DNA of 35,997 nucleotides from contig CADBCZ010000029.1 in assembly GCA_902793335.1 (NCBI GenBank), forward strand, positions 1-35,997, given 5' to 3'. The notes below the pieces were generated by a model that was not told where the DNA came from, ran no database searches, and worked only from the letters and a program-made list of their open reading frames with translations. This DNA comes from an uncultured Lachnospiraceae bacterium (lineage in GTDB: Bacteria > Bacillota > Clostridia > Lachnospirales > Lachnospiraceae). Both the position numbers and the translations under genes were made by a program. This document shows positions 17,455 to 26,041 of the stretch, piece after piece. How positions within the stretch are numbered: the stretch's first letter is position 1; every line of letters starts with the position of its first letter.

Positions 17455-17482
17455 ATACCATCAAGCATACCATCTAACTTTT
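17455..17482. repeat. Left arm-type motif copy
   Basis: A 28-nt block containing ATACCATCAA and CATACCATCTAACTTTT occurs 64 nt inside attL. It matches the block at 35289-35316 in 27 of 28 positions and has the same orientation. Such matched repeats near both ends fit arm-type binding sites for the integrase N-terminal domain, as known for Tn916-like Int. Confidence 0.75.
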
Positions 17483-17490
17483 TAGATATA

Positions 17491-17700
17491 TTACTTGAAC
17501 ATATTAAGCATTTCCTCTTTGCTCATTTTTTCATCATCAATCTCATACTTTTCCTTTGTATAATCGCCACTGCCACCATTATCAAACTGTTCAAGAAACT
17601 TCAATGTTCCTGTAACACCTAATTTACTTTTTAAAGCCTCTATCCCTATCGCTTGTATTTGGCTTTCCGGCATCACATCCATTTTAACTGCTGTTGTCAT
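17491..17700 (-). CDS. Probable antitoxin of the PIN pair
   Basis: A 69-residue protein beginning MTTAVKMDVMPESQIQ with the core IEALKSKLGVTGTLKFLEQF and the run GGSGDYTKEKYE. I recall this short family (variants read FLQQF...GDYTKER) as lying next to PIN-domain genes, where it would act as antitoxin. This is recollection rather than a search result. GGAGGTGATTTC precedes the ATG at 17700, which overlaps the PIN stop as ATGA, so the toxin gene comes first. An upstream in-frame ATG at 17721 would remove the overlap and lacks a binding site. It is the last gene before attL. Confidence 0.65.
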   Translation of the reverse strand: MTTAVKMDVMPESQIQAIGIEALKSKLGVTGTLKFLEQFDNGGSGDYTKEKYEIDDEKMSKEEMLNMFK

Positions 17701-18137
17701 GAAATCACCTCCAATAACCATTCTGTTGGACTCATTACCTTAACCTTTGCTGGTATTCTATTTGCATTATTCATAAATTTTTTATCTACAGTAAGCAGCA
17801 CATCAACATTAGCATATTCTGCACAAGCAAGATGAATACTATCTTTAGTTCTAATATTACTATATTCTCTAATATCGTATGCTCTTTCAATAATTGACTC
17901 TGTAACTTCAACTTCAGAGGAACAGAGAGAATACATCAATTCTAATCTTTCTCGTTTAAAAGCATCAGGAGTATCAGCTATTTCCTTAACAAGCATTTGA
18001 CTGCCACAAAGTTCAAACACGCCCTTTTCAACCAATTCCAAAACAATCATAACAGAATTACGATCAAAGTAAATAACCGGTTGACTTCTATCATCAAATA
18101 TTCTATTAAAACAACAATTGTCCATATATACTTTCAT
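17697..18137 (-). CDS. PIN-domain ribonuclease toxin (VapC-like)
   Basis: A 146-residue PIN domain. Acidic residues of the Mg site are visible: Asp in KVYMDNCCFNR near the N terminus, Glu in LVKEIAD, Asp in TKDSIHLACAE, and Asp in LLTVDKKF. These suit an RNA-cleaving toxin that acts on tRNA or other RNA, a family-based inference. GGGAG lies six nt before the ATG. The small putative antitoxin follows with a 4-nt overlap. As the unit abuts attL it may stabilize the integrated element or serve as an abortive arm of the defence cargo. Confidence 0.8.
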   Translation of the reverse strand: MKVYMDNCCFNRIFDDRSQPVIYFDRNSVMIVLELVEKGVFELCGSQMLVKEIADTPDAFKRERLELMYSLCSSEVEVTESIIERAYDIREYSNIRTKDSIHLACAEYANVDVLLTVDKKFMNNANRIPAKVKVMSPTEWLLEVIS

Positions 18138-18414
18138 GAAGAACTCCCTTGAAGTCTATTGACTATTGATATAATAATAACACAACATCAAAATAATATC
18201 TATATAATTCACAAGTTTTTTAGCATCACGTCATATTAATATCCCTTACTCTATCATATAAAACTTGACTCAAATCACACATTCCATACGCCTCGCAATC
18301 TTTGCGAAAACTGAAACTTAATGAAGATTAAATCTTATAAATAAAGATTAAATTCGCCAAACACTATTTGACAAATTGGGATTATTCAAAATACAAACAT
18401 AAATAATTATATTA

Positions 18415-18702
18415 TTATAAATTGTTACCACAAAATCGAATATTTCCATTCAATAATATATCTGCCCGATCTTCCGGCGTTTTACTCAAATCTGTTAACA
18501 GATCAAAAAATAATTGTTCTGCACCTTCACCATCATTATAGTAACATTTATTAGCATTACGTAAGAGCACACCATATAATCTATCTAAACCATCAAGATT
18601 TCCGCCAACATGCCCTACTCCAAGCCAATTTTCAAAACCTCTATCCAACTGCTCTATTGCATCTGAAACCTCTATCAACGCTATATAATCTTCCTTTGTC
18701 AC
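18415..18702 (-). CDS. Unknown 95-residue acidic protein
   Basis: The protein reads TKEDYIALIEVSDAIEQLDRG, then GNLDGLDRLYGVLLRNAN, and later FFDLLTDLSKTPEDRADILL. It is acidic, mainly helical and soluble, with no signal peptide. I do not recognise the family. The GTG start at 18702 has AGGGGG eight nt upstream. It follows the cargo XRE gene after a terminator hairpin, so it likely has its own transcription or readthrough. It could be a small regulator or an anti-restriction/immunity-type partner; only position supports a defence link. Confidence 0.6.
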   Translation of the reverse strand: MTKEDYIALIEVSDAIEQLDRGFENWLGVGHVGGNLDGLDRLYGVLLRNANKCYYNDGEGAEQLFFDLLTDLSKTPEDRADILLNGNIRFCGNNL

Positions 18703-18791
18703 ATTTAATCCCCCTAATATATAGTTCTATAAACCGTCATATCATTCTTTAGATATAATCTTAATTCAATAGACCTAAAATATCAAGAGAA

Positions 18792-18827
18792 AAAGAGTAG
18801 ACCATATTCGAATATAGAACTACTCTT
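18792..18827 (-). terminator. Terminator of the cargo XRE gene
   Basis: Arms AAGAGTAG (18793-18800) and CTACTCTT (18820-18827) enclose a loop with the self-complementary ATATTCGAATAT. The minus strand continues in TTTTTCTC. The stop codon of the XRE gene lies in the right arm. Confidence 0.85.
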
Positions 18828-19137
18828 CTACAAATATCCTTACAATATCAATTATTTTCTTCCTGTCTTTTGCCGGAAGCTTTGCAATCATCTCAGCAAA
18901 CTCACCAGGTACACCAACCGAAGAATGATCAACCGAATCTATAAGCAATTCGTCACAAGACACTTCCAATGTATTAGCTATTGCTACAAATGTATCTAAC
19001 TTAGGTACTTTTATACCTCGTTCTATTACACTCACATGAGTGGAACTTAAATCAACCAAAGCAGCTAATTCTTCTTGTGTAAGATTCTTACGTTCCCTAG
19101 CTTCCTTAATACGTTTGCCCACCATACCTATATCCAT
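18820..19137 (-). CDS. XRE-family transcriptional regulator (cargo)
   Basis: A 105-residue protein with an N-terminal helix-turn-helix (GKRIKEARERKNLTQEELA, then LSSTHVSVIERG) and a C-terminal helical tail (EFAEMIAKLPAKDRKKIIDI). The ATG at 19137 has GGAGG 7 nt upstream; an upstream in-frame start would place the operators inside the coding region. It resembles the small controller proteins of restriction-modification systems and phage repressors in size. Two GAAC-N8-GTTC palindromes in its own leader suggest autoregulation. It lies right after the NTPase gene and may set the timing of the cargo. Confidence 0.88.
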   Translation of the reverse strand: MDIGMVGKRIKEARERKNLTQEELAALVDLSSTHVSVIERGIKVPKLDTFVAIANTLEVSCDELLIDSVDHSSVGVPGEFAEMIAKLPAKDRKKIIDIVRIFVEE

Positions 19138-19147
19138 ATATACCTCC

Positions 19148-19228
19148 TTTAGAACTATCATTCGTTCTAAAATAAGTATAAATGGACTATACACTTTATT
19201 ACAGAATTTAAAGAACAACCATTTGTTC
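19148..19228 (-). promoter_or_regulatory. Two GAAC-N8-GTTC operators before the XRE gene
   Basis: Site 1 (19148-19171) has 8-bp arms TTTAGAAC and GTTCTAAA around 8 nt. Site 2 (19213-19228) has GAAC and GTTC around 8 nt. The centres are 61 bp apart, close to six turns. A third degenerate copy lies at 19233-19250. They sit between the KAP gene stop and the XRE start and should bind the XRE protein, which would repress itself. Confidence 0.7.
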
Positions 19229-19346
19229 CGAAGAACCATTCCGCTTCTAAATAACTTTCTCTGAATAAACTTTTTGGACGTATTTCTCTAAGAGCGCTTT
19301 AGTTATTATTATCACTAATCTGTTCTATATCTTGAACATACATTTT

Positions 19347-21242
19347 TCATTCAGTATCTTTTTGAATGCATATTTTTATTAGCTGTTCAATAGTTTGCAT
19401 AAATAATTCCGCATGTTTTTTTGCAATAACCCTACCATTATTATCATAATTTAACTTTAAATCTAAAAGTAATTCACTTAACTTTTTAAAGCCAACAAGA
19501 CTATCCTTAATATCAATATCACTCGATATAATCAATTTTTCCCACATTGATTTAAACCAATATATTCCATTACATTTATCTTCATTACTTGCTTTATCAA
19601 ACGAGTCAGCAGTTACAACAGCCATTTCCTCATCAAAACTATAAAATTGTTTATTATTTAAATAGATAAAACACGTCATAAAACTATTTCTTGTTTTTTT
19701 AATATAAATATCCCTATTATGCCAAAGTACTAACTTATTGCTATTTCTAAAATTACTTATTATTTCGTAAGTCTCCCATTCATCCTTTGTGAATATGTTT
19801 TTCGAATTATCATCTAGAACATTTTCACAAAGATCAACCAAAGAATCATCTTCCAACATTTTTTGAATACAAATATTGACTCCCTTTTTTACCTCATCCC
19901 ATTTTATTGATTCTTTCAACTGATAATCACAATATCTAAGCTGGTAACTATTTATAATTAGTTGAACATAATCATCTAATTCAAGTTTCCCTAAATAAGC
20001 AGCATTAATCACTCCTGACATTCCAATTTTAACAACATCTTCATCAATATATAATAATGAATTACCTTTAACTACTTCAAAAGGATCATCAGCATTTCTT
20101 CTAGAAATAATATCTTCTATTTCTTTCTGCATCAATTCTTCATTCCAAACACCAAAACGAATCCATGTTTTTTCCGCGGGTAAAATATATCCGTTTTCGA
20201 ACTCAGGATACAATTTACCAAATAAACCTGTTGGAAATGGCACTTCTATTTCTTCCCAATCAATTATTCCTGCTCTATATGACAATACACAAGTTACAAA
20301 ACTTTTGAACCAAACTTCAATATCTGTAACATTGTTTTTTTCTAACATCTTATATACTCTATAAAAATCTGCTATCGCACATTTCAAACTTCTAATATTA
20401 TGCGTTCTTTTCTCTTCACTCTTATCAAAAGCTTTTTCTCTGTAAGGTGCAAATAAATCTATCAAGTCTGATTCATTCTTTATTACAAAATCTTTGTACT
20501 CATCATCCTGATATTTAAATGTATTAATAACATTTTCAATTATCTGCGAGTAATTTGGTAAATATTTTACAGTCCTCTTAATAATTTTTTCTTTTATCTC
20601 ATCATAAGTAATATAATTATAATTATCTTTCGGAATAGCAACTGTAACACTTCCCTTTTTCTCAATTACTGATTGTTTATTTTGCTCATCAACAAGTTCT
20701 ATTTTACCCTTTATTATTTGGGAAGCATTAATAGACTTAATTTTCTCTTGATTTGCAACAATAATAACGTGAATTTTTTTGTTTTCACAGTAATCATTTA
20801 TTACACCTAATAGTTCTACGATATTTATTTTGCAACGTTCCAAATCATCAAAAACAAGTATCACTCTCTTTTCATTAATCGTATTACTAACTTCAAGAAA
20901 TGATACCCAATCCGTAGCAGCTACTTCTCTTATTACTTCTGGCAAAAAAGACATACCAGACAATAATTCTTTTGTCTTATGTGCTACATCTGTTTTTTTC
21001 TCGCCTATTTTTTCTTTTGAATATTCTCTCAACCATAAATATTTTATTTCAGAATGAATTTGATCAACATTTGCCATTCCAAACAATGATACTCTTATAA
21101 TAACAAAACCTTCTACAAGTCTCTTACGCAAATCATGTTCAATCAAATATGTTTTTCCACATCCCCATTCGCCTTCTAACATTATCGCACCTATAGGCTC
21201 AGGCTCATTGCAATAATAAACCAATTCATCTATTGTTTTCAT
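19347..21242 (-). CDS. KAP-like P-loop NTPase of the defence cargo
   Basis: A 631-residue protein with Walker A GEWGCGKT (24-31) and Walker B RVILVFDDLERC (126-137), followed by VIIVANQEKIKS, all typical of KAP-family NTPases. Known KAP proteins include QatA of the Qat phage-defence system and other membrane-associated ATPases. No clear transmembrane helix is visible in this copy, so it appears cytosolic. The C-terminal 350 residues are helical and Lys/Asp-rich with no recognised domain. GAGGG lies just before the ATG, and the gene starts 32 nt after the methyltransferase gene, in the same operon. A role in sensing or regulating restriction is inferred. Confidence 0.8.
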   Translation of the reverse strand: MKTIDELVYYCNEPEPIGAIMLEGEWGCGKTYLIEHDLRKRLVEGFVIIRVSLFGMANVDQIHSEIKYLWLREYSKEKIGEKKTDVAHKTKELLSGMSFLPEVIREVAATDWVSFLEVSNTINEKRVILVFDDLERCKINIVELLGVINDYCENKKIHVIIVANQEKIKSINASQIIKGKIELVDEQNKQSVIEKKGSVTVAIPKDNYNYITYDEIKEKIIKRTVKYLPNYSQIIENVINTFKYQDDEYKDFVIKNESDLIDLFAPYREKAFDKSEEKRTHNIRSLKCAIADFYRVYKMLEKNNVTDIEVWFKSFVTCVLSYRAGIIDWEEIEVPFPTGLFGKLYPEFENGYILPAEKTWIRFGVWNEELMQKEIEDIISRRNADDPFEVVKGNSLLYIDEDVVKIGMSGVINAAYLGKLELDDYVQLIINSYQLRYCDYQLKESIKWDEVKKGVNICIQKMLEDDSLVDLCENVLDDNSKNIFTKDEWETYEIISNFRNSNKLVLWHNRDIYIKKTRNSFMTCFIYLNNKQFYSFDEEMAVVTADSFDKASNEDKCNGIYWFKSMWEKLIISSDIDIKDSLVGFKKLSELLLDLKLNYDNNGRVIAKKHAELFMQTIEQLIKICIQKDTE

Positions 21243-21274
21243 ATAACCCTCAAATTATTCAAAGTAAATATTGA

Positions 21275-23134
21275 TTATAACTTAATAATAGTTTCATCTC
21301 CACATATATTCCTCACCTTCAACCTTAACGGTTTTTCTCTGCAACATACTCTACAATCCCAAAATTCGTTTGTTTTATTTCCGTTAACAATCATATACCC
21401 TAACTTGTCAATTTTCACTTCACCATCAGAATGCCACTCCCCACTATCAGATGTGCAATCCAAACTCAAAAATTCAATTAATTCTAAGCCATCTTCACTA
21501 ATTACAATAGGCTTAAACGGTTTCTTTTCTGTCGCATTCATCCTTGATTTGTTATTAAAATCACTTATTTTATTCATAACCCTATCACTAATAAATTTAT
21601 CAATATAAACAGCATAGCCTCCAAATAAATCTTCATGTAATTCTTCAGTATGTGTTTCGATATAATCCTCAATTACGACATCATCCAGTACCACCTTTAA
21701 ATCCCTTAATTCAATTTCAACGGTTGTGCTATCATCTTCTTTTATGAACTTATTAATCTCATTAATGTCGGTAATATCTACATAATAAACAATAACTTTC
21801 TTTATAGTACTATTCAACTCAGGAATTGCTTGATGAATAATTCTATTGATCATTACTTTGTCTAGCAATTTGCTTGAGCTATCCATCAAATTAGGAACAT
21901 ATACTGGAATCATTCCAAGTTTACTATCACTAATTGCCCCCTCCCAAAATGAATCCAACGAATCCTCATTCTTTAGTCCTGGTATCAATTCTTTTATCTT
22001 ATCCATTGTTTGCACAGGATTTCTAAAAAGCTGCACGCCATCCTTAATCTCAATTATATCAAATTCTGCTTCTGTTTTTCTCAATCTATCTCTCGTTGTT
22101 TGAATTGAATTAATACCAATATCACAATGTATAAATTTACGATTTAATCGACTAGCAACAGCGGCAGTAACACCACTCCCCCCAAAAAAATCAGCAACAA
22201 TCATTTTCTCATCACTAGAAGCCCCAATAACTCGTTCCAATAATGACTCAGGTTTTTGGGTTGCATACCCAACCGGTTCTTCTTTATCAGCAGGTTGTAA
22301 CATCGACAATCTCCAAACATTGTCAATTTGTCTTTCTGTACTCATATATGTAATTGCTTTTCCATTTTCATCTTTATCATTTTGTATCTTTCCATCAACA
22401 AAACTATACTTTAACTTTTTTACTGGTTTGTCTCGTTCTTCCGTCAAATGATGAAACGTAAAACCAGAATTTCTATTTTTCACATAATATAAAATCATAT
22501 CAGTTGCTCTTGGAAAAACTTGTTTAGTAGCACCATGCAACTTATTATAATAGTACCAATAAATATCATTTTGATAATTGTCTTCTCCGAATATTTCATC
22601 CATTATAATTTTTACATAATGACCAATATGAAAGTCTAAATGTACATAAATAGATGATGTTTCACTCATTATAGATTTAATAGCCATTAGATTCTCATAA
22701 ATCCAATTGAGATATTTTTCTTTATCCCATACATCTCCATACATTTTTTCTTCAAATGCCTTTAATTCTTCAATATCTAGCTCTTTCTCAGCTTGTTTAA
22801 TGGCTTCTGCCACTTTAGGGTTTCTGCGAATATATACTTTTTTCGCATAATCAGCTCCACTCGCAAAAGGCGGATCGATATAAACTAAATCAACCTGAAT
22901 TCCTCTATTTTTCAAATATGCACAAGCCGAGATACATTCTCCTCTAATTAACATATTACCGTCCAAATTGTCACCTATAATTTCTTGTCTTTCAACTTCA
23001 TATAAAGGCATACCACGTTGTAAAGTCATTGATAATTCATCAACACCTTTATACTTTAAAACTCTATTAAAATTTGATAATACTGCTTGTCCCTCAACTG
23101 GTTCAGGAACAAATGGTACATATTTTATTGGCAT
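21275..23134 (-). CDS. mod: Type III Mod-like adenine-N6 DNA methyltransferase
   Basis: A 619-residue beta-class methyltransferase. Motif IV is VDLVYIDPPFAS (Asp-Pro-Pro-Phe, residues about 83-94, with Phe in place of the more common Tyr), and motif I is ADFFGGSGVTAAVA (about 313-326), after ATQKPESLLERVI. The region between them is the target recognition domain. A C-terminal extension of about 250 residues is as in Mod subunits. It would methylate adenine and also specify Res cleavage. The ATG at 23134 has GGAGG eight nt upstream and lies one nt after the Res stop, so the two are co-translated. The target sequence cannot be read. Confidence 0.88.
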   Translation of the reverse strand: MPIKYVPFVPEPVEGQAVLSNFNRVLKYKGVDELSMTLQRGMPLYEVERQEIIGDNLDGNMLIRGECISACAYLKNRGIQVDLVYIDPPFASGADYAKKVYIRRNPKVAEAIKQAEKELDIEELKAFEEKMYGDVWDKEKYLNWIYENLMAIKSIMSETSSIYVHLDFHIGHYVKIIMDEIFGEDNYQNDIYWYYYNKLHGATKQVFPRATDMILYYVKNRNSGFTFHHLTEERDKPVKKLKYSFVDGKIQNDKDENGKAITYMSTERQIDNVWRLSMLQPADKEEPVGYATQKPESLLERVIGASSDEKMIVADFFGGSGVTAAVASRLNRKFIHCDIGINSIQTTRDRLRKTEAEFDIIEIKDGVQLFRNPVQTMDKIKELIPGLKNEDSLDSFWEGAISDSKLGMIPVYVPNLMDSSSKLLDKVMINRIIHQAIPELNSTIKKVIVYYVDITDINEINKFIKEDDSTTVEIELRDLKVVLDDVVIEDYIETHTEELHEDLFGGYAVYIDKFISDRVMNKISDFNNKSRMNATEKKPFKPIVISEDGLELIEFLSLDCTSDSGEWHSDGEVKIDKLGYMIVNGNKTNEFWDCRVCCREKPLRLKVRNICGDETIIKL

Positions 23135-23135
23135 T

Positions 23136-26000
23136 TTATTCTCCTCCAAAAAACTTTTTTATTGTTTTATGAACAGTTATAATTTGCTCATCTTCAGATT
23201 GACTATCTTCTAAATACAAATATGAAAATCTTTCATAACCATACTTCTTATTATTTTGCTTTATAAAAAATTTCTCCATAAACTTTTTCTTTTCGATAAA
23301 ATTATTATCATTAGCATATATCCCGCCTTTTGTTTCTACGATGACCATTTTTTCTATCTCATTCTCATTTTTTCTCTTAATAATTACAAAATCCGGGAAA
23401 TATGCCCCGACGTATATCCATCCATTGCCTACATTTTTATAACATTTAATATTAAATTCTGTTAGTATATCATCTCCATTATAATACAATTCTAAATTTA
23501 AATTATTTATATCGCTTAAAGACAAAACCTCTTTTATAAATTTTTGTTCAAACTTACTGTCTGTTTTATATGGCAAATAATGAAATGATCTATCCTTGTT
23601 TTTATGTGAATAATATTCTAGTTCTAATTCTATAAGTATTTTTTCATTACCTATTCTCTGTGCATAATCCATAAACTCTTTTGTTTTTTTATCTGGTATC
23701 AACTTTCCATTATCGTCTTTTATAATTTTTTCAACCACTTCAGAATCAGGATAATAATCTTCCGGGTGCTCAGTTTTTACTTCACTTGTAAAATTATTAA
23801 TCTTTAATAATTCCGCTTTTTCAGGCACTAATTCTTCGATAGTATTATATTCCCGCTTATCAAAAAAAGCTTTTCTAATATTACTTTCTACTTTCTTTCT
23901 ATCATATTTTGAAGAAAAATAAGTAATATCATCTTGGTTATATGTAATAATATTAAAAATCACCTTAAGTTTTTCGTCATAATTTTTTAGTTCTTGTAGT
24001 GATGGTGTTCCAAAACCATTTTTACTGATATAATAAAGCCACTTTGTATAATCTGCTATTTCATCCCCATATTCTTTATCATCAACTATTCTTTCCCCAG
24101 CATTAAATGATAAATCCGTAATCCTTTTAATACCATCCTTTTTACCGGTATTTAAAGTTGACTTATTTATACCATTATAAACATCTGCTTGTTCAACAAT
24201 GAGAGTATTATAATTTATTCTTAATTGATAATAATCTATAGCCGGAACATTCAATCTTTTCATTCTATTATATCTTTTAAGTTCCACCATGTCATTTTTA
24301 ATACTTTGAAACTCTTTTAGAGATAAATGTTCGTGCTGAATCAATTGTTTATTTAATTTTTCTGCATTACTTTCATTTAGATATATGAGAGCCGTTTCGA
24401 TCTTATTCTTATCTACTTGCCTTAAACATCTACAAGAAGTTTGTAAAACCATATTATTAGGACAATCCCCTTCTTGAGATAAAATGATCCCTGTTAAACT
24501 TTTACAATCCCACCCCTCTTTTCCAATGTGAACCAATAATACTATTCTAATATCAGAAATATCTTTATCAAGCGTTTCAAATTTCATTTGACTATCTATA
24601 GGCTGAGGATATTTGGGATTACCCCTATGATACTTTAAAATACATTCTAACGGCATATTATATTCTCTCAAAATATTCGCAACAATAGGATAAACCATCT
24701 CCTCTAGTTTTTCTATCGTACTACAGTATATCCCTAGTTTAGCCGTAGTCCCGTCAGAATATTTTTTATCTTTATATTTATCAAGGAATTCCCTTACTCC
24801 ACTTTCAATAATATTTGCTGTTGTTGCATTGGAAATTATTTCAACAGTAGGTTTTTTTAAAAAATTTCCTATACCTTTTATCAAAGAATAATAATATACC
24901 ACATTTGTTATTTCCATTGTTCCAATATTCAAATTATCATAAACACTTATTTTCTCCATTTTATCAATATAAGGAGTACCAGAAAAACCTATTACAGAAT
25001 TAATGATATTATTTTTTGCCCATGAGTTAACTACAGCTCTTAATTTTATTTCATTACTAACAGCATGGTGCATTTCATCAATAAATATGGATAAATATGG
25101 CAGCTTTCCTAATAAATTCCTCAATTCATTCGCTTGTCTATCTCTATCATCGTCCGTTTCTTCAAACAAACATAATTGACCGTCTTTTTCAATTATTCTA
25201 TCAAGAATAACTTTTTCTGCATTTGTAACCGCAACTAATCCAAACAATTCTGACAACGGCTGATGATTAGCTATTTTTTGAACATTTGGATTTTTTGTTT
25301 TATTTGATTTGCTTTTTGTTTTATACTGATCCAATACTTCAAAAATCATATTTCTTTTAATATTACTTGCTGCAGGTTCAGGTATTACCCAATCAGGTTC
25401 AAACCTCTGTATAGTTTTTAAACTAGGTATAACTGATGCTTTTAATCCAGACGGGGCAAAAACAATAAAATTATGTGCAAAAGCCGGATTTAATGGTTCA
25501 TTCATTGCAAAATATAAATCTAGATATATAAAACAAGCCATTAGAAATGTCTTTCCTGCCCCCATAGGAAGACTAAACAAATATTCCGTATAGCTCACAT
25601 TATAAAACATCTCATTAAAAACATTTTTATAGTCAATACTATCAGGCTCTTTTTTAATATGGTTTTCAATTTTTTCAGATACTTGTTCCCCTTTTTCATT
25701 TTTTAACATGGAATATTCTAATAGAGCTACAGCTTCAGAGTGTGTTGTTAAATATGCTCTTGTTGATGTTGATACTTCTAATTCATCTATATCTAATGAA
25801 TTAAAATAGCCTTCTATAAACAATGTGCTTAATGGTTTGCACTGACATTTTATTTTTAAAAATAAATATGTTTTAATTGCCTGTATTTGAACATCTCTTA
25901 ACATGTGTCTATTTTCCATGTATGATATTACATCATTAATAGAACACTCTTCTGATTCATACCACTCATCACACTTTTTTTTAATCATTTTATAAAACAT
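23136..26000 (-). CDS. res: Type III Res-like helicase-nuclease
   Basis: A 954-residue superfamily 2 ATPase with Walker A LPMGAGKT (144-151), DEMH box (about 306), SGTP (about 340), the Res-typical motif GKEGWDC (about 495), and QTSCRCLRQ (about 522). The C-terminal end has YFPDFVII and IVETKGG (about 868-890), the PD-ExK nuclease site. With Mod it would translocate or diffuse on DNA and cut between opposed unmodified sites. GGAGGG precedes the ATG. Res is translated before Mod, the reverse of the usual type III order. It follows the membrane-anchored gene by 41 nt. Confidence 0.9.
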   Translation of the reverse strand: MFYKMIKKKCDEWYESEECSINDVISYMENRHMLRDVQIQAIKTYLFLKIKCQCKPLSTLFIEGYFNSLDIDELEVSTSTRAYLTTHSEAVALLEYSMLKNEKGEQVSEKIENHIKKEPDSIDYKNVFNEMFYNVSYTEYLFSLPMGAGKTFLMACFIYLDLYFAMNEPLNPAFAHNFIVFAPSGLKASVIPSLKTIQRFEPDWVIPEPAASNIKRNMIFEVLDQYKTKSKSNKTKNPNVQKIANHQPLSELFGLVAVTNAEKVILDRIIEKDGQLCLFEETDDDRDRQANELRNLLGKLPYLSIFIDEMHHAVSNEIKLRAVVNSWAKNNIINSVIGFSGTPYIDKMEKISVYDNLNIGTMEITNVVYYYSLIKGIGNFLKKPTVEIISNATTANIIESGVREFLDKYKDKKYSDGTTAKLGIYCSTIEKLEEMVYPIVANILREYNMPLECILKYHRGNPKYPQPIDSQMKFETLDKDISDIRIVLLVHIGKEGWDCKSLTGIILSQEGDCPNNMVLQTSCRCLRQVDKNKIETALIYLNESNAEKLNKQLIQHEHLSLKEFQSIKNDMVELKRYNRMKRLNVPAIDYYQLRINYNTLIVEQADVYNGINKSTLNTGKKDGIKRITDLSFNAGERIVDDKEYGDEIADYTKWLYYISKNGFGTPSLQELKNYDEKLKVIFNIITYNQDDITYFSSKYDRKKVESNIRKAFFDKREYNTIEELVPEKAELLKINNFTSEVKTEHPEDYYPDSEVVEKIIKDDNGKLIPDKKTKEFMDYAQRIGNEKILIELELEYYSHKNKDRSFHYLPYKTDSKFEQKFIKEVLSLSDINNLNLELYYNGDDILTEFNIKCYKNVGNGWIYVGAYFPDFVIIKRKNENEIEKMVIVETKGGIYANDNNFIEKKKFMEKFFIKQNNKKYGYERFSYLYLEDSQSEDEQIITVHKTIKKFFGGE

Positions 26001-26041
26001 ATAATCCCTCCAACTTACACATCAGATTATCACTATTACTA

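Noticed and set aside
18138-18414. A hidden gene or RNA in the gap before the PIN gene
   Set aside because: The 277-nt AT-rich gap shows only a repeated CTATTGA and AGATTAAAT motif and a 5-bp hairpin, with no binding site followed by a sustained frame.
21275-23134. Phase-variable Mod gene through simple repeats
   Set aside because: Type III mod genes often contain tandem tetra- or pentanucleotide repeats. I find none in or before this gene.
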